From Bradyrhizobium guangdongense (GTDB lineage Bacteria; Pseudomonadota; Alphaproteobacteria; Rhizobiales; Xanthobacteraceae), in assembly GCF_006483445.1 (NCBI RefSeq), contig NZ_PPPT01000021.1, positions 62,001-126,000 of the forward strand: DNA of 64,000 nucleotides. Reading direction: 5' to 3'. The notes beneath the pieces are model-generated. The model worked only from the letters and a program-made list of their open reading frames with translations. It made no database searches and had not been told where the DNA came from. A program made the position numbers and the translations under genes. Every line of letters starts with the position of its first letter. The stretch's first letter is position 1. Positions 32,738-42,617 of this stretch are shown here, piece by piece.

Positions 32738-33736
32738 ATGTCGGTTTTTCAAAGTCTGGCCTTCGACACGACCGCGCTTGAAAATGTCAGTGATCCGGAA
32801 GTCCGGGCCAGAATCTGGGCCCAATTCTTCGACCAGATCGTCACCAACATGGAGATGGGCTTTGCCGAGGACGATGCGCGGATCATCGGGTCGCACAAAT
32901 TCCTGCTCAACGACAAAATCGCCCTCGGCGAGATGTTCAGCTCGTCCTTCTGCGGCGCGCGAACCAGGAAGCACATCAACCGCGACGACGAGGATCACGT
33001 CTATCTAAGCTTCAACATCGGCTCGACGCCCCAGATCGCGCGGCAGCTCGGCAGGGAGCTCGAGATTCGTCCGGAGCAGGCCGGTCTGGTCGTGATGGAC
33101 GCGAGCATGCAGGCCGTCGCGCCGAGAGATGGCTACTGCGTGAGCCTGAAGATGCCGAATGCGGTGTTCAGGGAATGGGGCCTGTCTCCGGTCGACTTGG
33201 CCTGCCGTCCGCTCGACTGCACCGGCGCCGACTATCAGCTCCTGACCGGATATGCGCGCCTGCTCATCGCCAACGGGGCGGGGCTCGATGCAAAGGGCGC
33301 CGCGGAGGCGACGGAGCATCTGGTGCGGCTCACCGGCCGCTGGCTCGGCGCCGTGAACGGTGTGGAAGGCGCCGAAGGTGAGGAGGCCGTCTACCAGGCC
33401 CGACTCGCTCTTGTCAGGCAGACGATCAGCAAGCAGGCGTTCGATCCCGAGGTCAGCCTGGCGCGGGTGGCGCGCCGGCTCGGCATGCCGTCCCGCACCG
33501 TCCAGCACATGCTGGCCAAGGCCGGCGAGAGCTTTTCGCAAATCGTGATGGCGGCGCGGTTGCGGCGGGCCCGCGTCTACCTGCTCGATCCCGTCAACGC
33601 CGATCTGTCGATTTCCGACATCGCCTTCCGCTGCGGCTTCCTCGACGTATCGAGCTTCTACCGCGCCTTCCGCGCCGCCTTCGACATCACTCCGAAGGCG
33701 CTGCGCGAGCAGGCAGGTGCGTCGGGCACGGAATGA
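32738..33736 (+). CDS. AraC-family transcriptional regulator
   Basis: A 332-residue regulator with an N-terminal sensor region (AFDTTALENVSDPEVRARIWAQFFDQ, then DHVYLSFNIGSTPQ) and a C-terminal AraC DNA-binding domain: VSLARVARRLGMPSRTVQHMLAKAGESF and LSISDIAFRCGFLDVSSFYRAFRAAFDITPKALRE. It is divergent from the adhesin pair at 30873, 263 bp away, so control of the adhesins is an attractive but unproven idea. A palindromic repeat follows at 33770. Confidence 0.88.
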   Translation: MSVFQSLAFDTTALENVSDPEVRARIWAQFFDQIVTNMEMGFAEDDARIIGSHKFLLNDKIALGEMFSSSFCGARTRKHINRDDEDHVYLSFNIGSTPQIARQLGRELEIRPEQAGLVVMDASMQAVAPRDGYCVSLKMPNAVFREWGLSPVDLACRPLDCTGADYQLLTGYARLLIANGAGLDAKGAAEATEHLVRLTGRWLGAVNGVEGAEGEEAVYQARLALVRQTISKQAFDPEVSLARVARRLGMPSRTVQHMLAKAGESFSQIVMAARLRRARVYLLDPVNADLSISDIAFRCGFLDVSSFYRAFRAAFDITPKALREQAGASGTE

Positions 33737-33769
33737 GGCGAGCAAGACTGCCGGAGCAGAACGCAATTC

Positions 33770-33863
33770 GTGGGGTGGGCAAAGGCGCGCACTTCGCGCG
33801 ACGTGCCCACCGCGTCTGTTGAAGCACATGAGGTGGGCACGCTTTCGCTTTGCCCACCTACGA
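33770..33863. repeat. Palindromic repeat, GTAGGGTGGGCAAA family, copy 3
   Basis: Starts GTGGGGTGGGCAAAGG, has the inner pair CGTGCCCACCGCG / GAGGTGGGCACG, and ends CTTTGCCCACCTACG, one C shorter than the other copies. It fills the gap between the convergent AraC gene and argE and ends 2 bp before the argE stop. Confidence 0.8.
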
Positions 33864-33865
33864 AG

Positions 33866-35044
33866 CTATGCTTCCGTCGCCGCGCAATGCGCGATCAGCC
33901 CGGCGACGAACTCCCCGCACTTCAACAGCTCCGACATCTCCACGAACTCGTCCGGCGTGTGCGCCTGCGCGATTCCGCCGGGGCCGATCACCACCGAGGG
34001 CACGTCGGCCATGCTGACGAACAGGCTCGCCTCGGTGCCGAAGGCGACCTTGGCGTGCTCGTTGCGCCCTGCGAGCTTTTTCGCAAGCGTGACGATGGCG
34101 GCGTCGGCCGGCGTATCGAGCGCGGGATAGTCGAGGATCTCCTCGAAATCGATGCCGCAATCGGGATGGCGCTTCTTCATCGCGGGCTCGATCTCGGCCT
34201 TCGCCCAGACTACGATTGCATCCGTCACCTCCTTCGATTCCGTGATGCCTATGCCGCGGCATTCGAATTCGACGGTGCAGGTATCGGGCACGATGTTGAG
34301 CGCGGCGCCGCCATGCACGATCGAGGTCAGTAGCGTCGAATGCGGCACGTCGTAGAGGCTGTTCGCCTCGCGCTTTGCGGCCAGTGCCTCGGCGCGGCGG
34401 CGGATCTCGGTGATCAGCTCGGCCGCATATTCGATCGCGTTGACGCCGTCGGGCGCGATCGAGGAGTGTTTTGCAAGGCCCCTGAACGTTGCCTTCACGC
34501 CGTGCTTGCCCTTGTGGCCGATGATGACCTTCATCTCCGTGGGCTCGCCGACGAAGCAGCCGATCGGCTTGACGGGCTTGCGGTCGACCTCGCGCAGCAT
34601 CGGGCGCACGCCGACGCAGCCGATCTCCTCGTCATAGGAGATCGCGAGGTGAATGGGGGTCTTGAGTTTTGCCTCGACCATCTCTGGCACCATGGCGAGG
34701 CAGACCGCGACAAAGCCCTTCATGTCTGTCGTGCCGCGGCCGTAGAGACGGCCGTCGCGCTCGACCAGCTTGAACGGGTCGTGCGTCCAGTTTTGCCCTG
34801 CGACCGGCACGACATCGGTATGTCCCGACAGAACGAAACCGCCGCGGTCCTGTGGCCCGATCGTCACCCAAAGCGACGATTTCTGCCCGGTTTCGTCAAC
34901 GATCCGCTGTCCCCTGATGCCGAAGGAGGCGAGGTAGGTTTCGATATAGGCGATCAAGGCGAGGTTGGAGCGATCGCTGACGGTTTCGAACGCAACGAGG
35001 TCGGAAAGCAGCGTGCGGATGCGGTCAGATGTTGGAATTTGCAT
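33866..35044 (-). CDS. argE: Acetylornithine deacetylase
   Basis: A 392-residue M20-family metallopeptidase that converts N-acetylornithine to ornithine. Metal and active-site signatures: SGHTDVVPV (His75, Asp77), [22 protein letters not shown] and [15 protein letters not shown], with the last ligand His in [14 protein letters not shown]. The ATG at 35044 ([24 protein letters not shown]) fits the family; the in-frame upstream region is not coding. argC of the same pathway is at 22515. ArgE and succinyl-diaminopimelate desuccinylase are related; the YDEEIGCVG block favours ArgE. Confidence 0.9.
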   Translation of the reverse strand: MQIPTSDRIRTLLSDLVAFETVSDRSNLALIAYIETYLASFGIRGQRIVDETGQKSSLWVTIGPQDRGGFVLSGHTDVVPVAGQNWTHDPFKLVERDGRLYGRGTTDMKGFVAVCLAMVPEMVEAKLKTPIHLAISYDEEIGCVGVRPMLREVDRKPVKPIGCFVGEPTEMKVIIGHKGKHGVKATFRGLAKHSSIAPDGVNAIEYAAELITEIRRRAEALAAKREANSLYDVPHSTLLTSIVHGGAALNIVPDTCTVEFECRGIGITESKEVTDAIVVWAKAEIEPAMKKRHPDCGIDFEEILDYPALDTPADAAIVTLAKKLAGRNEHAKVAFGTEASLFVSMADVPSVVIGPGGIAQAHTPDEFVEMSELLKCGEFVAGLIAHCAATEA

Positions 35045-35204
35045 GGTCCAGTTCGTTTTCGAATGTCTGGTCGGATCGACCGCCAGACGGGAGGCACGAA
35101 CCATACCAACCCCATGGTGTGGCGGGCAAATCAGCCCGATCGGCGCAACGATCCACGTCGTCACGCGGCTGCCGCGTTCCTACTGTGCATGGGGTTGTTT
35201 TCGA

Positions 35205-35236
35205 CCGAAAAATGCCCGGGCCTTGCCCGGGCATGT
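35205..35236 (-). terminator. Rho-independent terminator of the SDR gene
   Basis: Read on the minus strand, a 10-bp stem ATGCCCGGGC / GCCCGGGCAT (35212-35234) with a 3-nt loop is followed by TTTTTCGG. It lies 17 bp after the stop of the SDR gene at 35251. Confidence 0.85.
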
Positions 35237-35250
35237 CGAAGAGCAGGTGC

Positions 35251-36036
35251 CTAGACCGGCTTGCCCGTATACGGCATCGACGCGGTGAGCCCGCCGTCGA
35301 CCGGGAAGGCCTGCCCATTGACGTAGGAAGCCTCGTCGCTCGCCAGGAACAGCCCCATGGCCGCGAGCTCGTGCGGCTGGCCGGGGCGCTTCAGCGGGTT
35401 CAGCTGGCCGATCTTGTCGGCGGTGCCGCGCTCCTTGGCGCGGTCGAAGATCGGCTTGGTCATGCCGGTCTCGATCAGGCCGGGGCACACCGCGTTGATG
35501 CGCACGCCCGTGCCTGAGAGCGAGTAGGCGGTGGTCTGCACCAGAGAGATCACGCCGGCCTTGCTGGCGGCGTAGGGATGGCCGCTGGCGCCGGCCTTGA
35601 GGCCCGCAACCGACGCGGTCAGAACGATCGCGCCATATTGCTGCTTCACCATGTGCGGCATCGCGTGCTTCACGGCGAGGAACGGTCCGATCAGGTTGAT
35701 GCGCAGCACCTCCTGCCACTGCTCAACGGTCTGCTCGCCGAGCGGCACCAGCCCGCCGGAGACGCCGGCATTGGCCCAGATCACGTCGAGCCGCCCATGC
35801 GTCTTCACCGCGCGGTCGATCACTGCGATCACGTCCTTCTCGGAACCCGCATCGGCCAGCATCGCCTCGGCGACGCCACCGGCCTTCTTCACCTCCTCGA
35901 CAGTCTCCTTCACCGCCTCGGTGCGATCGACCGCGATGAGCTTGGCGCCTTCCTTCGTGAACAGGAGCGAGGCTGCGCGACCGATGCCGCTGCCTGCGCC
36001 AGTGATGATGACGGATTTCCCTTGCAGGCGGCCCAT
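35251..36036 (-). CDS. SDR-family oxidoreductase
   Basis: A 261-residue short-chain dehydrogenase. Cofactor motif [13 protein letters not shown] near residue 11, Asp after the second strand (IAVDRTEA), which suggests NAD preference, WANAGVSGG, catalytic Ser in LTASVAG and [11 protein letters not shown] for YxxxK. The C-terminus ends [14 protein letters not shown]. The start at 36036 follows an AGGGAG-type ribosome site (minus strand GGGAGAAACGC). The gene is monocistronic with its own terminator; the substrate is unknown. Confidence 0.9.
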   Translation of the reverse strand: MGRLQGKSVIITGAGSGIGRAASLLFTKEGAKLIAVDRTEAVKETVEEVKKAGGVAEAMLADAGSEKDVIAVIDRAVKTHGRLDVIWANAGVSGGLVPLGEQTVEQWQEVLRINLIGPFLAVKHAMPHMVKQQYGAIVLTASVAGLKAGASGHPYAASKAGVISLVQTTAYSLSGTGVRINAVCPGLIETGMTKPIFDRAKERGTADKIGQLNPLKRPGQPHELAAMGLFLASDEASYVNGQAFPVDGGLTASMPYTGKPV

Positions 36037-36170
36037 GCGTTTCTCCCTTTTGGCTCGCGCGCGACGCTTGCCGCGCGACGGAATTTCAAACAGAATTTCA
36101 AACACGCTAGCGACTTGAGACGCGTTCGCTACTGACGTACAGCGACATGAAACGGGATGGAAGAGTTTCG

Positions 36171-36860
36171 ATGGACAAGCCGAAAGTGGTCACGACACGA
36201 TGGTGGTGGGTCCGTCATGCGCCGGTGCGCAATGACGGCGGCAACATCTACGGGCAGAGCGATCTCGCCTGCGACACCAGCGACACCTACGTGTTCAACG
36301 CGGTCGCAAAGGTTCTGCCGCGTCACGCGGTCTGGTACTCCAGCAATCTGATGCGCACGCACCAGACTGCGGAAGCGATCTGGGCGGCCGGTTATCCGAA
36401 GCCTGCGTCGATGACGCGGGAGGCCGATCTCGCCGAACAGCATCTCGGCGAGTGGCAGGGCACCAGCCGCGCCGCGTTCCTGGCCAGCCGTCCGCCGGGC
36501 AGTAGCTGGTTCGCCGACATCAACGTGCCCGCGCCCGGCGGCGAAAGCTTCATGGATCTCTACAACCGCACCCGCCGTACCATCGAGCGGATCAACGTCG
36601 AGGCGGCCGGACAGGACATCATCGCGGTCGCGCATGGCGGCACGATCAAGGCGGCGCTCGGTTTCGCGCTCGACGGTCAGCCGGAGCGGGGCCTGTCCTT
36701 CGATATCGACAATTGCTCGGTGACGCGGCTCGACTATTTCCAGGCGCCCGAGCGCTCGGTCTGGCGCCTGCCGATGGTCAATCAGCAGCCGTGGATCGAC
36801 GATGACGCGCATGCGGCGATGCATCAGCCGGCGGGGCCGGAAGTCAAGAAGCTCGCTTGA
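36171..36860 (+). CDS. Histidine phosphatase family protein
   Basis: A 229-residue phosphoglycerate-mutase-like phosphatase. The RHG-type motif is WWWVRHAPVRNDG with His16 as the phospho-acceptor; the partner site is AVAHGGTIKAALG. The Glu in EADLAEQHLGEWQG fits the acid position. CobC-like alpha-ribazole phosphatases share this layout, but no cobalamin genes are nearby. ATG 36171 is chosen with GGAAGA upstream; an ATG at 36147 would add eight residues. The SDR at 36900 follows 39 bp later on the same strand, so an operon is likely. Confidence 0.87.
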   Translation: MDKPKVVTTRWWWVRHAPVRNDGGNIYGQSDLACDTSDTYVFNAVAKVLPRHAVWYSSNLMRTHQTAEAIWAAGYPKPASMTREADLAEQHLGEWQGTSRAAFLASRPPGSSWFADINVPAPGGESFMDLYNRTRRTIERINVEAAGQDIIAVAHGGTIKAALGFALDGQPERGLSFDIDNCSVTRLDYFQAPERSVWRLPMVNQQPWIDDDAHAAMHQPAGPEVKKLA

Positions 36861-36899
36861 GTTCAAAATCAAACTAACGTCGTCAATCGGGAGAGAAAC

Positions 36900-37667
36900 A
36901 TGACCTTGTTCGACATGAAGGGAAAAGTCGCCGTCATCACCGGCTCGACGCGCGGCATCGGGCTCGCGATCGCCGAGCGCATGGCCGAGCACGGCGCCAA
37001 GGTGGTGATCTCCTCGCGCAAGGCCGATGTCTGCGAAGAGGTCGCCAAAGGCATCAACGACAAGTTCGGCAAGGGCACGGCAGTCGCGATCGCCGCCAAC
37101 ATCTCCTCGAAGGAGAACCTGCAAAACCTGATCGACGAGAGCAACCGCGCCTTCGGCAAGATCGACGTTCTCGTCTGCAACGCCGCGTCGAATCCGTATT
37201 ACGGTCCGCTCGCCGGCATCTCCGACGATCAGTTCCGAAAAATCCTCGACAACAACATCGTCGCCAACAACTGGATCATCTCGATGGTGGTGCCGCAGAT
37301 GATCGAGCGCAAGGACGGCTCGATCATCATCGTATCTTCGATCGGCGGTCTCAAGGGCTCGACCATCCTCGGTGCCTACGCGATCTCGAAGGCCGCCGAC
37401 ATGCAGCTCGCGCGCAACCTCGCCTGCGAATACGGCAAGCACAATATCCGCGTTAACTGCATCGCGCCCGGCCTGATCAAGACCGACTTCGCGAAGGCCT
37501 TGTGGGACAATCCGGAGAACCTGAAGGCATCGACCTCGCGCTCGCCGCTGCTCCGCATCGGCATCCCCGACGAGATCGCGGGCGCGGCGGTGTTTCTGGG
37601 CTCCAAGGCCGGCGACTTCATGACCGGCCAGACCATGGTGATCGACGGCGGCGCCACGATCAGCTGA
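36900..37667 (+). CDS. SDR-family oxidoreductase
   Basis: A 255-residue short-chain dehydrogenase. Motifs: ITGSTRGIGLAIAER, CNAASNPYYGPL (NAA instead of NAG), SSIGGLKG with the catalytic Ser, YAISKAADMQLAR for YxxxK, and a typical end GDFMTGQTMVIDGGATIS. SRKADVCE after strand two suggests NADP preference. A GGGAGAG ribosome site precedes the ATG. Probably co-transcribed with the histidine phosphatase. The inverted repeat pair at 37676-37807 begins right after its stop. Confidence 0.9.
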   Translation: MTLFDMKGKVAVITGSTRGIGLAIAERMAEHGAKVVISSRKADVCEEVAKGINDKFGKGTAVAIAANISSKENLQNLIDESNRAFGKIDVLVCNAASNPYYGPLAGISDDQFRKILDNNIVANNWIISMVVPQMIERKDGSIIIVSSIGGLKGSTILGAYAISKAADMQLARNLACEYGKHNIRVNCIAPGLIKTDFAKALWDNPENLKASTSRSPLLRIGIPDEIAGAAVFLGSKAGDFMTGQTMVIDGGATIS

Positions 37668-37675
37668 CGCACGCT

Positions 37676-37807
37676 CGTGTCCCGGACGCGGTGCGGCGCG
37701 CAGTGCCGCTCCGCAGAGCCGGGACCCAGAAAGTCACGGAGATCACGGAGGCATGGGCCCCGGCTCTGCGCAGCAACGCTACGGCGTTGCAGCGCGTCCG
37801 GGGCACG
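37676..37807. repeat. Inverted repeat pair without cargo (same family as around the GIY-YIG gene)
   Basis: Left arm 37676-37729 starts CGTGTCCCGGACGC and ends GCCGGGACCCA. Right arm 37754-37807 starts TGGGCCCCGGCTCTGCG and ends CGTCCGGGGCACG. Only 24 bp separate them, whereas the related pair at 23504-23983 encloses a GIY-YIG gene in the same position. Confidence 0.75.
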
Positions 37808-37812
37808 AGACC

Positions 37813-39036
37813 TCACTCCACCGCCGCGTTCACGAGGTCCCGCACCAGCGTGCGCGTATAGTCGCGCTGGCCGGGGCCGTGGCTCATGAACACCGTGAAC
37901 AAATCCTCCTGCGGATCGATCCAGAAGAAGGTGCCCGCAATGCCGCTCCAGAAATACTGACCGACGCTGCCCGGGAACGGCGCAATCCCGGCCTCGCGGC
38001 GCACGGCGAAGCCGAGACCAAAGCCGTGGCCGGGCGACAGCAGCGTGCCGTTGGTCGGAACGTCGGTGCCGAGATGGTCTGACGCCATCAGCTCCAGCGT
38101 CTTCCGGCCGATGATCCTGTTGCCGTCGAGCGAGCCGCCATTGCGCAGCATCATGCAGAAGCGAGCGTAGTCCATCGTGGTGGTGACGAGACCGCCGCCG
38201 CCCGACTCCATCACCGGCTTCTCCAGCATATTGAAGAGCGCCACCTTGTCGCCGGTCCAGGGATCGGTCGGGAAGGCTTCTGCGAGCCGGCCGGCATTGG
38301 CCTCGTTGGTCGAGAAGCCGGTGTCGATCATTTGCAACGGTGCGAGGATGCGCTCGTCGAGGAAAGAGCCGAGCGACTTACCGCTGACGACTTCGATGAT
38401 GCGGCCGAGGATGTCGGTCGAGCGGCTATAGTTGAACTCCGCGCCCGGATGGCAGACGAGGGGGAAGCTCGCGACCAGCGCCGCGTGCTCGGCATTGGTG
38501 ATCTTGCGGCTGCGGACCCGGGACTCCTGGTAGAGCTTGTGCACGGGGCCATCGCCCTGGTGCTCATAGGTCAGGCCCGAGGTATGGCGCAGCAGGTCCT
38601 GGACCGTCATCGGGCGCGCCGGTGGAACCAGTTCGAGCTTGCCGTTCACGACGATGCCGACCTTCTGGTCGGCGAATTCCGGGATGAACTTTGAGACGGG
38701 ATCGCTGAGCAGAAAGTGACCGTCTTCAATCAGCATCATGATGCCGACCGAGACGATCGGCTTGGTCATGGAGAAGGCGCGGAAGATCGAATCATGGGCC
38801 ATCGGCGCCGGCGAGGCCGGGTTTTGCTTGCCGAGCGCCTCGAACCAGCCGACTTGGCCGCGGCGGGCTACCAGCACGGTGACGCCGGGAATGGTTCCCT
38901 TGTCGATCTCGCGCTTGAAGGCGTCCGACATCACCTGCAGCCGGGCAGGGGACAAACCGATCGTTTCGGGCTTGGCCTGCGGCAGGGATGGGGTCTGCGG
39001 GGCGGTCGCGGGTTTTGCGGCGGCTTGGGGGTTCAT
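37813..39036 (-). CDS. Serine hydrolase, class C beta-lactamase/esterase family
   Basis: A 407-residue protein of the penicillin-binding/AmpC-like serine hydrolase family. The nucleophile motif is SMTK (89-92), the second motif is YSR in FNYSRSTDILG (usual YxN changed), and LLRHTSGLTYEHQG and GHGFGLGFAVRREAG follow. No signal peptide: the N-terminus is Ala/Pro/Gln-rich, so it is probably cytoplasmic and an esterase rather than a beta-lactamase. ATG 39036 is preceded by GGGAGAGACC. It lies just downstream of the tRNA-Trp region on the opposite strand. Confidence 0.88.
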   Translation of the reverse strand: MNPQAAAKPATAPQTPSLPQAKPETIGLSPARLQVMSDAFKREIDKGTIPGVTVLVARRGQVGWFEALGKQNPASPAPMAHDSIFRAFSMTKPIVSVGIMMLIEDGHFLLSDPVSKFIPEFADQKVGIVVNGKLELVPPARPMTVQDLLRHTSGLTYEHQGDGPVHKLYQESRVRSRKITNAEHAALVASFPLVCHPGAEFNYSRSTDILGRIIEVVSGKSLGSFLDERILAPLQMIDTGFSTNEANAGRLAEAFPTDPWTGDKVALFNMLEKPVMESGGGGLVTTTMDYARFCMMLRNGGSLDGNRIIGRKTLELMASDHLGTDVPTNGTLLSPGHGFGLGFAVRREAGIAPFPGSVGQYFWSGIAGTFFWIDPQEDLFTVFMSHGPGQRDYTRTLVRDLVNAAVE

Positions 39037-39186
39037 GGTCTCTCCCGGGTTGCTCTTCTTGTTGAAGATGAACTGTGGCTCAGAAGTCGCGGTCCGAACA
39101 AGCCGTCTCCTCGCGCTTCTCCCTTGCAATCCGGCCGCCCCCTGTGCTTGAAAGCGGCGCTGATCCGCGGCGACGCGGTCCGCGCT

Positions 39187-39262
39187 AGGAGTGTAGCTCA
39201 ATTGGTAGAGCACCGGTCTCCAAAACCGGGGGTCGCAGGTTCGAGCCCTGCCACTCCTGCCA
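39187..39262 (+). tRNA. tRNA-Trp (anticodon CCA)
   Basis: 76 nt with acceptor stem AGGAGTG / CACTCCT, discriminator G and encoded CCA. D-arm GCTCAATTGGTAGAGC; anticodon stem CCGGT/ACCGG with loop CTCCAAA (anticodon CCA); T-arm GCAGGTTCGAGCCCTGC. Directly upstream of secE, an order found in many alphaproteobacteria. Confidence 0.97.
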
Positions 39263-39348
39263 GCGAACCCCGCCTCTAACCCGTTGATCCCCGAACCTTT
39301 CCGAGCTGACCTCCCGTAGCCGGGCGTATCGGCTGCACCGGGCGCGAC

Positions 39349-39378
39349 CTTGACCTTTGGCCCCATCCGCAGTAGATA
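39349..39378 (+). promoter_or_regulatory. Candidate promoter of the secE-nusG-rplKA operon
   Basis: CTTGAC (39349-39354), an 18-bp spacer and TAGATA (39373-39378), close to the rhizobial CTTGAC...CTATAT form. About 165 nt of leader would precede secE. Confidence 0.45.
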
Positions 39379-39552
39379 GCCGCCACCTGCAGCCGGCCCG
39401 TTAAACGCGGATCTCCGGCGCGGCTTTGAAATCCCCGAACAATCGAGCCCGGTTTCCGGCTCATCCTTCTGATTGAGGGCTGGGCCCAAGGCGGCTGTTC
39501 GGATCCCCTGAAATTCTTGAGCCGTCTCGCGACGGATGTTGGACACCGAACG

Positions 39553-39744
39553 ATGGCGATCAGCCCGTTTAAATTCTTGCAGGAAGTGCGCTCGGAGACC
39601 GCCAAGGTCACCTGGCCGACCCGCCGTGAGACCACGATCACCACCATCATGGTGTTCGTCATGGTCGCCTTAGCGTCGATCTTCTTCTTCGCCGCCGACC
39701 AGATCATCCGCTACCTCGTCACCCTCCTTCTGGGCGTTCACTGA
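39553..39744 (+). CDS. secE: SecE, preprotein translocase subunit
   Basis: A 63-residue single-helix SecE, the short form usual in alphaproteobacteria. The conserved cytoplasmic segment FLQEVRSETAKVTWPTRRETTITT is followed by one membrane helix (IMVFVMVALASIFFFAADQIIRYLV). It stabilises SecY in the inner-membrane translocon. Its TGA overlaps the nusG ATG by one base (TGATG), indicating coupled translation. Confidence 0.95.
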   Translation: MAISPFKFLQEVRSETAKVTWPTRRETTITTIMVFVMVALASIFFFAADQIIRYLVTLLLGVH

Positions 39745-40298
39745 TGGCAACAGCAACGGCTCAATTGTCTGACAAGCGTTGGTATATCGTCCACGCCTAC
39801 TCGAACTTCGAGAAGAAGGTCGCGGAATCGATCCGCGAGCAGGCGAAACAGCGCGGCCTCGAGGATCTGTTCGAGGCGGTCCTGGTGCCGACCGAGAAGG
39901 TCACGGAAGTGCGCCGCGGCCGCAAGATCGACGCCGAGCGGAAATTCTTCCCGGGCTATGTGCTGGTGAAGATGAAGCTGACCGACGAGGCGTTCCATCT
40001 CATCAAGAACACGCCGAAGGTGACGGGCTTCCTCGGCGCCGAAAACAAGCCGATGCCGATCTCGGAGAACGAGGCGATGCGCATTCTGCATCAGGTGCAG
40101 GAGGGCGTGGAGCGGCCGAAGGCGTCGGTGTCGTTCGAGATCGGCGAGAACGTGCGCGTGGCCGACGGCCCGTTCGCATCGTTCTCCGGTGTGGTCGAGG
40201 AAATCGACGAGGCGCGTTCGCGCCTGAAGGTCGCGGTGTCGATCTTCGGCCGTGCAACGCCGGTCGAACTGGAATTCGGTCAGGTCGAGAAGGTCTGA
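39744..40298 (+). CDS. nusG: NusG, transcription elongation/antitermination factor
   Basis: A 184-residue NusG. The N-terminal NGN domain has RWYIVHAYSNFEKKVAESI and FFPGYVLVKMKLTDEAFHLIKNTPKVTGFLG. The C-terminal KOW domain has VADGPFASFSGVVEEID and FGRATPVELEFGQVEKV. It binds RNA polymerase and links it to Rho and ribosomes. It starts 1 bp inside the secE stop and is followed by rplK after 135 bp. Confidence 0.97.
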   Translation: MATATAQLSDKRWYIVHAYSNFEKKVAESIREQAKQRGLEDLFEAVLVPTEKVTEVRRGRKIDAERKFFPGYVLVKMKLTDEAFHLIKNTPKVTGFLGAENKPMPISENEAMRILHQVQEGVERPKASVSFEIGENVRVADGPFASFSGVVEEIDEARSRLKVAVSIFGRATPVELEFGQVEKV

Positions 40299-40433
40299 TC
40301 GGGTACGTGTGAGGCCGAGGGCTTCACACAAAACAAGGCCGTGGGAGGAAGAGGGCGGTTGCCAGCTGCACTCGATCCCAACCACGGAACCTGAAACCGC
40401 TGGCCGATGAGGCCGGCACAACAGGAGTGATAC

Positions 40434-40862
40434 ATGGCAAAGAAAGTGACCGGATACCTGAAGCTTCAGGTCCCGGCCGGTGCGGCGAACCCGTCGCCAC
40501 CGATCGGTCCCGCGCTTGGTCAGCGCGGTCTCAACATCATGGAGTTCTGCAAGGCGTTCAACGCCCAGACCCAGAAGGAAGAGAAGAACACCCCGATCCC
40601 CGTGATCATCACCATCTATGCGGACCGTTCCTTCACTTTCGAGATGAAGACGCCGCCGATGTCCTACTTCCTCAAGCAGGCTGCGAAGATCCAGTCCGGC
40701 TCGAAGGCGCCGGGCCGTGACAAGGCCGGCAAGGTGACACGCGCGCAGGTGCGCGAGATCGCCGAGAAGAAGATGAAGGATCTGAATTGCGACACCATCG
40801 AGTCGGCCATGAAGATGGTCGAGGGCTCTGCCCGTTCGATGGGTCTGGAAGTGGCGGGGTAA
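40434..40862 (+). CDS. rplK: 50S ribosomal protein L11
   Basis: A 142-residue L11 of normal length. The N-terminal [42 protein letters not shown] and the RNA-binding C-terminal [34 protein letters not shown] are diagnostic. It binds 23S rRNA at the GTPase centre. An AGGAG ribosome site precedes the ATG; rplA follows after 6 bp. Confidence 0.97.
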   Translation: MAKKVTGYLKLQVPAGAANPSPPIGPALGQRGLNIMEFCKAFNAQTQKEEKNTPIPVIITIYADRSFTFEMKTPPMSYFLKQAAKIQSGSKAPGRDKAGKVTRAQVREIAEKKMKDLNCDTIESAMKMVEGSARSMGLEVAG

Positions 40863-40868
40863 GCGGTC

Positions 40869-41561
<693 letters not shown>

Positions 41562-41654
41562 GGCGATATATAAAGAGATGAAGGCAGGGGCGGAATTGGG
41601 CAACCGATTCCGCCCCTTCCGTTTGTGAGGCGAGCTTCGGGAGAAACAACAACA

Positions 41655-42617
41655 ATGGCTGACAAGGTCCTGATCTACTCGCGCTTTCCGAAGACGATGA
41701 TGACGCGCTTTGCGGAAGCGTTCGAACTGCTCGACACCGCGGGGAAGTCGGCGCACGAGGTGTTTCCGGCCGAGATCGCGAATGTCCGCGCGATGCTCAC
41801 CGCGGGCGGCACGCCGCTTGGCGCCGCCGAGATGGATCGCTTTCCGAAGCTGGGTGCGATCGTCTGCTACGGCACCGGTTATGACGGCGTCGACCTGAAG
41901 GCGGCCGCGGCGCGCAACATCGCGGTGGGCCATAGTCCGGGCGCCAATGCCGCTTCGGTTGCCGACATCGCGATGACGCTGATGCTGGCGACGACAAGGC
42001 GGATCCTGGTCGCCGATCAATATGTCCGGAGCGGCGACTGGGCCGGCTCAAAGCAATCGCCCTTGATGCGGCCGCAGGCGGGGATGCCGAGCCGTCGCAT
42101 CGGCGTCTACGGCATGGGCGAGATCGGCCGCAAGATTGCCGTGCGCTGTGCCGCATTCGAGTCAGAGGTCGGTTATTTCAGCCGCAGCCGGCATGACGTG
42201 CCGTACCAGTATTTTCCGACGCTGGAGGCGCTGGCCGACTGGTGCAGCGTGCTGATGGTGGCGGTACGGGCGAGCGAGGAGACCAACCACCTCGTCAACG
42301 CCGACATCCTCAAGCGCTTGGGTGCCGACGGCTACGTCGTCAACATCTCCCGCGGCTCGGTCATCGACGAGGCCGCACTGGTCGCGGCGCTAAGCGACGG
42401 GACGATCGCGGGCGCCGGCCTCGACGTCTACGCCAGGGAGCCCCACGCGCCCGACGCGCTGACGGCGCTGCCCAACGTGGTCCTCAGCCCCCATATCGGT
42501 GGTCACACCCTCGATTCGCACGTCGCGATGCAGAATTGCGTGCTGGCCAACCTGACCGCGTTCTTCGGCGGCAAGCCGCTACCTTATGCGGTCCGCGAAG
42601 GGGGCAAATCGTCCTGA
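41655..42617 (+). CDS. D-2-hydroxyacid dehydrogenase
   Basis: A 320-residue NAD(P)-dependent enzyme of the formate/glycerate dehydrogenase superfamily. The NAD-binding site is IGVYGMGEIGRK. The catalytic Arg is in VNISRGSVIDEAAL, and the His in LSPHIGGHTLDSH; the Glu lies between them near REPHAPDAL. It probably reduces glyoxylate, hydroxypyruvate or a related 2-oxoacid. The start at 41655 follows GGGAGAAAC. It is inserted between rplA and rplJ on the same strand, 93 bp after rplA, so it is probably carried on ribosomal-operon transcripts. Confidence 0.9.
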   Translation: MADKVLIYSRFPKTMMTRFAEAFELLDTAGKSAHEVFPAEIANVRAMLTAGGTPLGAAEMDRFPKLGAIVCYGTGYDGVDLKAAAARNIAVGHSPGANAASVADIAMTLMLATTRRILVADQYVRSGDWAGSKQSPLMRPQAGMPSRRIGVYGMGEIGRKIAVRCAAFESEVGYFSRSRHDVPYQYFPTLEALADWCSVLMVAVRASEETNHLVNADILKRLGADGYVVNISRGSVIDEAALVAALSDGTIAGAGLDVYAREPHAPDALTALPNVVLSPHIGGHTLDSHVAMQNCVLANLTAFFGGKPLPYAVREGGKSS